DNA from: CAYZIC01 sp964478335
GTDB taxonomy: Bacteria; Verrucomicrobiota; Kiritimatiellia; RFP12; DVOR01
Direction of reading: 5' to 3'
Length of the DNA stretch: 7,642 nt
NCBI GenBank assembly: GCA_964478335.1
Contig: CAYZIC010000084.1
Location: 1 to 7,642 of the forward strand
Shown one piece after another: positions 1 through 4,658 of this stretch. The notes under the pieces were generated by a model, which saw only the letters and a list, made by a program, of their open reading frames with translations, was not told where the DNA came from and searched no databases. The translations under genes were made by a program, and so were the position numbers. Every line of letters begins with the position of its first letter. Positions within the stretch are counted from its first letter, which is position 1.

Positions 1-130
1 GTTCGAGTTCGAGTACTAGGAGGGGCTGCCGCCCCACACCCTGCTTATTGAGGAGGCTGCGCCTCCTAGTTCGAGTCTAGAGTTCGAGTACTAGGAGGGG
101 CTGCCGCCCCACACCCTGCTTATTGAGGAG
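1..130. repeat. Two direct copies of a GC-rich hairpin unit
   Basis: A 50-base unit occurs at 6-55 and again, identical, at 81-130, giving a 75-base period. Each copy contains the inverted repeat GGGGC-TGCC-GCCCC (first copy 22-35). Between the copies, AGGAGGC-TGC-GCCTCCT at 51-67 forms a perfect 7-bp stem with a 3-base loop. Flanking GTTCGAGT words recur several times. No reading frame here looks like a gene. The layout is typical of dispersed extragenic palindromic repeats; the left edge of the array lies outside the window. Confidence 0.8.
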
Positions 131-153
131 CTATAGGACTCTTCCGAGCATAC

Positions 154-297
154 GCTGCGCTAGGCCTGATTGCGGCTGGGTGCCGCTTTAGAGCTCGCTG
201 CGCTTCGCGAGTAGGGGGGGCGAGTCTGTGCGAAGGCATACTTGTTCGGTAGCCGGACGGGGACGTCTGGCTCGGGGGTTTGGGGGGCTAGCCCCCC
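154..297 (+). repeat. Dispersed ~142-bp repeat element, left copy
   Basis: This copy matches 7353-7494 in the same orientation. Over the first 119 bases (154-272) I count two substitutions and one 1-base indel; the last ~25 bases are more diverged, but both copies end in a CTAG-centred palindrome, here GGGGGGCTAGCCCCCC at 282-297. A short frame from GTG 228 (MRRHTCSVAGRGRLA...) is shared with the other copy, but it diverges straight after the repeat and has no family resemblance, so I treat the element as non-coding. Its mobility and age cannot be judged from two copies. Confidence 0.85.
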
Positions 298-349
298 ATC
301 ACAGGCCGACGCCGCGTCTACCCCACGCTTGCTCGCCTGCCGCTTGGAC

Positions 350-388
350 ACAAAAAAAAGCCCCGCTTGTGGCGGGGCTTTTTTTTGT
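350..388 (-). terminator. Bidirectional intrinsic terminator after the lsrF-like gene
   Basis: The stem GCCCCGC/GCGGGGC (360-366 with 372-378) has a 5-base loop and is flanked by eight A (352-359) and eight T (379-386). On the minus strand it gives a GC stem followed by eight U, 18 bases past the lsrF stop codon. The symmetry means it would also stop plus-strand transcription coming from the left repeat region. Confidence 0.93.
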
Positions 389-405
389 CCAAATCGGCAT
401 CTGGC

Positions 406-1272
406 TTAGAGATCCTGGTACATTTGGAATGCTTCAGCAGGCTTGAGGCCTTTGTGCACGACCGCGTGAACGGCTTGGATCATCGCAGCGGGCTTGTCAG
501 ACTGGAAGACGTTGCGACCCATGTCGACACCAGAGGCGCCTTCATTGATTGCGCGGTAGGTGAGGTCGAGGGCGTCGAGCTCGGGGAGCTTCTTACCACC
601 AGCGATCACGATTGGCACAGAGCAACCGCTCGTGACCTTTTCGAAACCTTCGGTGTAGTAAGTCTTGACGATGTGAGCGCCGTTTTCTGCGCAGATACGA
701 GAAGCGAGAGCGAAGTAACGCGCATCGCGAGCCATGTCCTTACCGACCGCGGTCACACCCATGATGGGCATGCCATTGCGCATACCAGCATCGACCGCGC
801 GATAGAGGTTGTGCACGGTCTTGGCTTCTTGCTCTTGATCGCCGATAGCCACCATCATAGCCATGCAAGAAGCATTGACACGGACGGCATCTTCGACAGC
901 CATGACGACGTTGTCATTGAGGGAGGTCAAGATGGAGCTACCCGCATCAGCACGCAAGCAAACGGGCTTATCGAGGGTAGCAGGGATCAAGCTGCGGAGG
1001 ATACCGCGCGTGCACATCAAGCAGTCTGCGTATTGGAGCAAGGGGACGATGGAGAGGTCGATGCGCTCCACACCAGAGGTGGGGCCCATGATGAAGCCAT
1101 GGTCACAAGCGAGCAAGACGGAGTTGCCAGATTCGGGGTTAAAGATACGGCTCAAGCGGTTCTTCATGCCCCAGTCGAGGTTTGCGGAGCCCTTGAGGAA
1201 GAAGCCTTGGTTGGATTGAGCTTGATCAGCGGAGAAGTTTGCGCCTTCGCGCAAGTCGTCTAAGTCTGCCAT
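406..1272 (-). CDS. lsrF: LsrF-type class I aldolase/thiolase (DhnA family)
   Basis: This 288-residue protein closely resembles E. coli LsrF along its full length. The shared landmarks are the N-terminus MADLDD, RLSRIFNP (39-46), ACDHG (55-59), CTRGILRS (87-94), VGKDMARD (176-183), KTYY with the Schiff-base lysine at K203, VIAGGKKLP (222-230) and SGVDMGRNVFQSD (247-259). K203 has the same number as the catalytic lysine of E. coli LsrF. That enzyme acts in the cytoplasm, splitting 3-hydroxy-2,4-pentanedione 5-phosphate with CoA into DHAP and acetyl-CoA. Start: ATG with AAGGA eight bases upstream, 34 bases after dhaL. It is the last gene before a strong terminator. The family also holds fructose-bisphosphate-type aldolases, and no other lsr gene is present, so the true substrate may be another ketose phosphate cleaved to DHAP. 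The family call is firm; the substrate is inferred. Confidence 0.92.
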   Translation of the reverse strand: MADLDDLREGANFSADQAQSNQGFFLKGSANLDWGMKNRLSRIFNPESGNSVLLACDHGFIMGPTSGVERIDLSIVPLLQYADCLMCTRGILRSLIPATLDKPVCLRADAGSSILTSLNDNVVMAVEDAVRVNASCMAMMVAIGDQEQEAKTVHNLYRAVDAGMRNGMPIMGVTAVGKDMARDARYFALASRICAENGAHIVKTYYTEGFEKVTSGCSVPIVIAGGKKLPELDALDLTYRAINEGASGVDMGRNVFQSDKPAAMIQAVHAVVHKGLKPAEAFQMYQDL

Positions 1273-1306
1273 AATTGTTTTCCTTAGTAATGATATGTGT
1301 TATAAG

Positions 1307-1909
1307 TTAGGCGATGAATGCTTCGAAAAGCGTCGCCATGGAGGAGGAGCCTGCATCGACTGCGCCGATGGAGCGTTCGCCCAAGTTACGAGCACGGCCA
1401 AACTTGGCTTGCATTGCGGCGGTGTCTTCAGAGCCCTTGCGAGCGGCAGCTGCTGCAGCAGCAAACATGTCAGCTTCGGACTTGTCAGCAGCGGCAGAGA
1501 GTGCCTCGGTAGCGGGGATGAGGGCGTCCATCATGGTCTTGTCGCCGATGCGAGCTTTGGTGGCGAATTCGATCTCTTCGAGGCCGCCTTCAAACATGGC
1601 GACGATTGCGGCGTTGTCCAATGTGGTGACGCCTGATGCGAGCGCATCGGCCATGCCCTCAAACCAAGAGCCATAGAGCGAGCTGGTCGAGCCGCTGGCT
1701 TCGGTTTCGAGCTTTTCTGCCATGTTGGCGATGTAGGTCTTAAAGTCATCGCCATCAGCGTGAACAATTGCATTCAAAGCCGCGACGATAGCCGTGCCGT
1801 GGTCGCCGTCGCCACCAGTGGCGGCATCGAGCTCGGAGAAGAGCTTTTCGCGTGAGTTAATGACGGTTTGAGCTTTGACCCAAACGTTCTTAAAAGTCGT
1901 AAGATCCAT
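1307..1909 (-). CDS. dhaL: Dihydroxyacetone kinase ADP/ATP-binding subunit DhaL
   Basis: This 200-residue protein has the normal length for DhaL. The Mg-nucleotide motif LDAATGGDGDHGTA lies at 27-40; D28, D34 and D36 are the expected metal-binding aspartates. It is followed by GSTSSLYGSWF, GDKTMMDALIPA and GRARNLGERSIGAVDAGSSS, all standard DhaL blocks. DhaL carries the nucleotide and passes phosphate to the substrate held by DhaK. No DhaM (PTS phosphotransferase) gene lies in the window, so it may use free ATP rather than PTS phosphate, but a DhaM elsewhere cannot be excluded. Start: ATG with AGAGGA about five bases upstream. It lies 83 bases after dhaK across a strong inverted repeat and 34 bases before the lsrF-like gene. 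Confidence 0.95.
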   Translation of the reverse strand: MDLTTFKNVWVKAQTVINSREKLFSELDAATGGDGDHGTAIVAALNAIVHADGDDFKTYIANMAEKLETEASGSTSSLYGSWFEGMADALASGVTTLDNAAIVAMFEGGLEEIEFATKARIGDKTMMDALIPATEALSAAADKSEADMFAAAAAAARKGSEDTAAMQAKFGRARNLGERSIGAVDAGSSSMATLFEAFIA

Positions 1910-1949
1910 GATATCCTCTTATGAGATTGTGATAGGTGGGGTTTGGTAG

Positions 1950-1986
1950 AGATCGCTCATGTCTCCTAGAGAGTCATGAGCGATCT
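1950..1986 (-). repeat. Intercistronic hairpin between dhaK and dhaL
   Basis: AGATCGCTCATG at 1950-1961 is the exact inverse of 1975-1986. After one T/T mismatch, three more pairs close a 5-base loop. On the minus strand it starts about 6 bases past the dhaK stop. No U-run follows, so it is not a standard terminator. An RNA-processing or 3'-end-protecting element, or a leaky attenuator, fits better. Confidence 0.75.
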
Positions 1987-1992
1987 TTGTGA

Positions 1993-2997
1993 TTAACCGA
2001 TGCAAGTCCAGTAGGGGGAGTTAGCTTTAGCCTTGATGCCTGCTTCAGCGTCAGCATCGAGAGTAGCCAAAGTCATCTGGAATCCCGCCATTTCTTGGAC
2101 GGTCAAGATTTCGTCGACGAGGCCAGCCGCGACAGTGATACCAGCAGCTTCGAGGATCTTTTGGGCGGCGCGATAGACGATGAGCATTTCCATGGTGGTG
2201 GTAGCCCCCGAACCATTGATCATGAGCATAGCCTTGTCGCCAGCCTTGATCTTGGTCGCTGCCATGAGCTTTTCGATCATGATGCGAGCGGTTTCGTCAG
2301 CGGTTTGGACCTTCATGATGCCGCCGCCGCCTTCGCCGTGTTGACCCATGCCGATTTCCATTTCGTCTTCAGCCAAGGCGCCGATTTCGCCACCATTTTG
2401 GGGGTGTGTAGCGGTGCGCAAAGCGACGGAGATGGTTGCGAGGCCTTGGTTAAAGGCTTCACCGATGGCGAGGATTTCGCCGATGGTTTTGCCAGCTTCT
2501 GCAGCAGCACCGATGACCTTGATGAGGGGCACGCAGCCACCGAGACCGCGCTTGTCGTCTTCGGGGGTGTCGGCACCTTGAGCGATGTCTTCGTGAACGA
2601 CGATCTCTTTGACGTTGAGGCCAGCCTTAGCAGCATTGCGTAGGGCTTTGTTTGCGCTCATGCGGTCGCCGTTGTGGTTGAGGGTGACGAGGATGACACC
2701 AGCGGGGCGGTTGAGCATTTCGAGCGCTTCGAAAACTTTGGGTGCGCCAGGAGCGGCAAAGATATCACCCGCGACAGACGCGTCGAGCATACCTTCACCC
2801 ACAAAACCGCTGAGGGCGGGTTCGTGGCCAGTGCCACCCAAGGTGACGATCGCGACTTTGTCTTGGCTCTTGGGTTGTGCGCGGACGACGATGCGATCAT
2901 TCTTGATGGCGACCTTGTCTGCGTAAGCCATTGCGAGGCCTTCGAGCAATTCTTGGGTCAATTGGGTAGGGTCATTGAGAAACTTTTTCATTGCCAT
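1993..2997 (-). CDS. dhaK: Dihydroxyacetone/ketose kinase substrate-binding subunit DhaK
   Basis: This 334-residue protein has the usual DhaK length. Three active-site residues are visible, each two positions later than in E. coli DhaK: H58 in GGTGHEP (family H56), D111 in LNHNGD (family D109) and H220 in GMGQHGEGG (family H218, which holds the substrate carbonyl as a hemiaminal). GFVGEGMLDASVAGDIFAAP (64-83) and the C-terminal SPYW are also family features. The usual IHGEPG around the last histidine reads QHGEGG here, hinting at a substrate other than dihydroxyacetone. Some DhaK relatives phosphorylate erythrulose or other ketoses. It works with DhaL in the cytoplasm. Start: ATG 2997 with AGGAA about nine bases upstream; ATG 2991 is possible but badly spaced. 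It begins 14 bases after the VOC gene. Confidence 0.94.
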   Translation of the reverse strand: MAMKKFLNDPTQLTQELLEGLAMAYADKVAIKNDRIVVRAQPKSQDKVAIVTLGGTGHEPALSGFVGEGMLDASVAGDIFAAPGAPKVFEALEMLNRPAGVILVTLNHNGDRMSANKALRNAAKAGLNVKEIVVHEDIAQGADTPEDDKRGLGGCVPLIKVIGAAAEAGKTIGEILAIGEAFNQGLATISVALRTATHPQNGGEIGALAEDEMEIGMGQHGEGGGGIMKVQTADETARIMIEKLMAATKIKAGDKAMLMINGSGATTTMEMLIVYRAAQKILEAAGITVAAGLVDEILTVQEMAGFQMTLATLDADAEAGIKAKANSPYWTCIG

Positions 2998-3011
2998 GAT
3001 GGGAGATTCCT

Positions 3012-3320
3012 TTACTTAGCTTGGTAAAATTCGACGACGGTGTCGTTGTCATAGACGAATGCGATAAAGGCATTACCGATGTCCATCTTGTTCCAGAGGA
3101 TCGACTTGCCTTCGAGGGCGGCATCGATGTCTTCGACAGCGTAGGCGACGTGGGGCTGTTCTTGGATAGCCGCTGCCATAGGGGAGTCGACATCAAAGCA
3201 GAGCAATTCGATAGCGTACTTGTCTTGAGAGGCGTCGGTGATCCAGACCTTGAGGGGCTCGACGTAGATCATGTTTTCGAGGCGTTCAGCAATAGGCATG
3301 CCCGTGTGCATGTATTTCAT
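3012..3320 (-). CDS. Small VOC (glyoxalase-fold) superfamily protein
   Basis: This is a 102-residue single-module protein. Its pattern is that of a vicinal-oxygen-chelate fold: HTGM near the N-terminus, KYAIELLCF in the middle, then PHVAYAVEDIDAALEGK and FVYDNDTVVEFYQ. The four classic metal-ligand positions can be filled by H5, E38, H57 and E97. VOC enzymes include epimerases, isomerases, lyases and dioxygenases, all working on neighbouring oxygens, so an epimerase or isomerase acting on the operon's sugar or its phosphate is plausible. The exact reaction cannot be read from sequence. Start: ATG 3320 with AAAGGA eight bases upstream; the frame is open further upstream to 3371 but would run into the hairpin. 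It sits 14 bases before dhaK, so co-translation is likely. Confidence 0.75.
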   Translation of the reverse strand: MKYMHTGMPIAERLENMIYVEPLKVWITDASQDKYAIELLCFDVDSPMAAAIQEQPHVAYAVEDIDAALEGKSILWNKMDIGNAFIAFVYDNDTVVEFYQAK

Positions 3321-3367
3321 GGTAAAATCCTTTTTGTTAATCGTTAGGGTTGGTTGAGCAAGTTGAA

Positions 3368-3399
3368 ACACGCAGATCGGGTTGAGGCGATCTGCGTGT
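3368..3399 (-). repeat. Intercistronic hairpin between the cupin and VOC genes
   Basis: ACACGCAGATCG at 3368-3379 is the exact inverse of 3388-3399, giving a 12-bp perfect stem with an 8-base loop, 11 bases past the cupin stop. Downstream on the minus strand there is only TTTCAACTT, not a real U-run. It matches the dhaK-dhaL hairpin in stem length and shares the GATCG word, but it is a different sequence. Confidence 0.75.
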
Positions 3400-3410
3400 A
3401 GAGGGGTTGA

Positions 3411-4151
3411 TTAGAAAGCAACGCCAGGAACGGTGAAGCGGAGGCCAGCGCCGTCGTGGAAGTTAGCATATTCAGTGACGACAGCGCCCTTGGGGCCGCC
3501 CATCATGAAGTGCCAAGTGCCGTCTTGAGGCAAGGGGTAGACAGAGCCATCAGCTTCCCAGAGCTCGACGTGCTTGCTGACGAGGACTTTCTTTTGCTTT
3601 TCGGAGAGCAACTTGACGACATCGGGATACTTGTCAAGGTTGGGTTCGCCGATTTCGCTAAAGCCGTAGACTGAGCCGTAGCGCACTTGCCAGGATTCGT
3701 GCTTTTCGGGGTGAGCGGTAGGCTTGTGGCAGTGCTCTGCGATGGATTGGCCAGGGAGCAAGAAGATTTCGTGGCCGAAGTAGCCCTTCTTCTCATTGTT
3801 CACCCAAAAGAGACCACCCATACCGAGCTTAGCGAAATCGCCTTGAGCGAAGTCCACACACCAGAGGAAGGATTCGTCTTCTGTATAGCGCTTGTAGATC
3901 GGAGCGCCGACATTCTTCATCATTTCGAAGTAAGCGGCCTTAGCCGCGGCTGCGTCAAACTTACCATCTTTGTAAAACTTAGCATTGTCCATAGTAACGG
4001 GGATTCCTTTCATTGGGGTTGATTGTGTACATTGTTGAGCTTGGCATGGGGTAGCGGACTTGCAGCCAGAGAGGGCGCCAAGTGCGCAGGTCGCAGCAAC
4101 GGCGAGCGTTGCTTGGCGGCGAGAGATGCCAGGTTGAGCGGGTTGAGTCAT
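3411..4151 (-). CDS. Exported cupin of the D-lyxose/D-mannose isomerase type, predicted lipoprotein
   Basis: This is a 246-residue protein. Residues 9-30 form a Tat-like lipoprotein signal: ISRRQATL, a hydrophobic stretch, then LSGC with C30 as the lipidation site, followed by a Cys/Thr-rich linker (C36, C41). The mature part has a start block (FYKDGKFDAAAAKAAYFEMM, 59-78) and a cupin core: FGHEIFLLPGQ, then metal ligands H140 and H142 (EHCH), E152 (HES) and probably H214 (GTWHFMMGG). This H-x-H...E...H arrangement is that of cupin D-lyxose isomerases, which interconvert aldose and ketose. The predicted site is periplasmic or membrane-anchored, unusual for an isomerase. Start: ATG 4151 has AAAGGA nine bases upstream; ATG 4160, overlapping the TSCPD stop as ATGA, would add three residues. 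A sugar-binding cupin without isomerase activity remains possible. Confidence 0.78.
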   Translation of the reverse strand: MTQPAQPGISRRQATLAVAATCALGALSGCKSATPCQAQQCTQSTPMKGIPVTMDNAKFYKDGKFDAAAAKAAYFEMMKNVGAPIYKRYTEDESFLWCVDFAQGDFAKLGMGGLFWVNNEKKGYFGHEIFLLPGQSIAEHCHKPTAHPEKHESWQVRYGSVYGFSEIGEPNLDKYPDVVKLLSEKQKKVLVSKHVELWEADGSVYPLPQDGTWHFMMGGPKGAVVTEYANFHDGAGLRFTVPGVAF

Positions 4152-4156
4152 GTGAT

Positions 4157-4408
4157 TCATTCCTTTCTTTGGATGAGGGCTTGCGCGATTTGGTCCGGGC
4201 ACGAAGTGGGCTTGTTGCCACAGTGAATCCCCTGAAAGCGCTCAATAACGTGGTCGGCATGCATCCCTACGAGGATCTTGCTAATACCGATGAGGTTACC
4301 GACGCATCCTCCCACGATGTCGACATGCGTAATGATGTCGTCCTCGAGGGTGAGGGTCATGGCTTGGGAACAAACTCCCTTGGGTCGATACTGAATCGTT
4401 TGGGTCAT
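4157..4408 (-). CDS. TSCPD-domain small protein (TIGR03905-like)
   Basis: This 83-residue protein has the TSCPD motif at 68-72 preceded by HCGNKP. It also has YRPKGVCSQ (7-15) and VDIVGGCVGNLIGISKIL (29-46), the usual layout of this small standalone family, which resembles the C-terminal tail of class II ribonucleotide reductases (NrdJ/NrdZ). Cysteines C13, C35, C63 and C70 are likely metal or redox ligands. Its function is not established. Start: ATG 4408 with AGGATA about nine bases upstream. It is the first gene of the sugar operon, directly behind the promoter, and its stop overlaps a possible start of the cupin gene, so it shares that transcript. Whether it belongs to the same pathway is unknown. 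Confidence 0.85.
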   Translation of the reverse strand: MTQTIQYRPKGVCSQAMTLTLEDDIITHVDIVGGCVGNLIGISKILVGMHADHVIERFQGIHCGNKPTSCPDQIAQALIQRKE

Positions 4409-4430
4409 AAATTCTATCCTGTTTCTTAAC

Positions 4431-4463
4431 CTATCTTTCGTCGAAACGGCTGGCAAAAGATAG
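4431..4463 (-). promoter_or_regulatory. 5' leader hairpin of the sugar operon
   Basis: CTATCTTT at 4431-4438 is the exact inverse of AAAGATAG at 4456-4463. Two further pairs (one G-U) can extend the stem to 10 bp around a loop of about 13 bases. It lies between the promoter and the ribosome-binding site of the TSCPD gene, so it would form in the leader RNA. No known riboswitch class is recognised. Stabilisation of the transcript is the simplest role. Confidence 0.5.
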
Positions 4464-4482
4464 ACTCAGGGGTCACTAATTT

Positions 4483-4517
4483 GATACTAGTATACGAAAA
4501 TTAAGGATAAAAGGCAA
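4483..4517 (-). promoter_or_regulatory. Sigma70 promoter of the sugar operon with overlapping palindrome
   Basis: On the minus strand: -35 TTGCCT (4512-4517), a 17-base spacer, and -10 TATACT (4489-4494), pointing at the TSCPD gene about 80 bases away. A perfect palindrome ATACTAGTAT (4484-4493) covers the -10 box, and the neighbouring TCGTATACTA fits the loose T-GT-AC-A pattern bound by FadR-type GntR repressors. Repression by a sugar-responsive regulator is an inference; no regulator gene is in the window. Confidence 0.7.
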
Positions 4518-4604
4518 GCGCAAAAAGATCAAAACAGAGGAAATTATTGCATTTATAGAGGCTCTACGAATGAGTTGCCCCTTTTGGCGGAGATCAGGAC
4601 AGGC

Positions 4605-4638
4605 AAAAAAGAGAGGCGAGCTCAATGAGCTCGCCTCT
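4605..4638 (-). terminator. Intrinsic terminator after yidC
   Basis: A perfect 12-bp stem AGAGGCGAGCTC/GAGCTCGCCTCT (4612-4623 with 4627-4638) has a 3-base loop and is followed on the minus strand by CTTTTTTG. It begins five bases past the yidC stop codon and cleanly separates the rpmH-yidC unit from the sugar operon. Confidence 0.93.
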
Positions 4639-4658
4639 AGTTGCTAGTTGCTAGTTGC
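4638..4658. repeat. Three tandem copies of TAGTTGC at the yidC 3' end
   Basis: The plus-strand word TAGTTGC occurs three times in a row. It covers the last codons and the stop of yidC and abuts the terminator stem. The repeat length is not a multiple of three, so slippage would change the final residues of YidC. Confidence 0.8.

Noticed and set aside
1..130. CRISPR array
   Set aside because: There are only two copies, the unit contains internal hairpins, and the spacer-like segment is itself palindromic and made of related words.
160..351. 63-codon minus-strand frame across the left dispersed element
   Set aside because: Low-complexity translation of a repeat with no ribosome-binding site or homologue recognised.
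228..446. Short plus-strand frame MRRHTCSVAGRGRLA... shared by both dispersed elements
   Set aside because: Similarity stops at the repeat boundary, the downstream part runs through a terminator, and start codons differ (GTG, TTG), so it follows the repeat DNA rather than a protein.
367..1263. 298-codon open frame on the plus strand antisense to the lsrF-like gene
   Set aside because: It is a complement of a clearly recognised gene, has no family resemblance, and starts inside the terminator.
1950..1986. Standard intrinsic terminator between dhaK and dhaL
   Set aside because: No U-run follows the stem on the minus strand, and no new promoter for dhaL is visible.
2095..2643. 182-codon plus-strand open frame opposite dhaK
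   Set aside because: Antisense shadow of a well-conserved gene; composition follows the codon pattern of dhaK.
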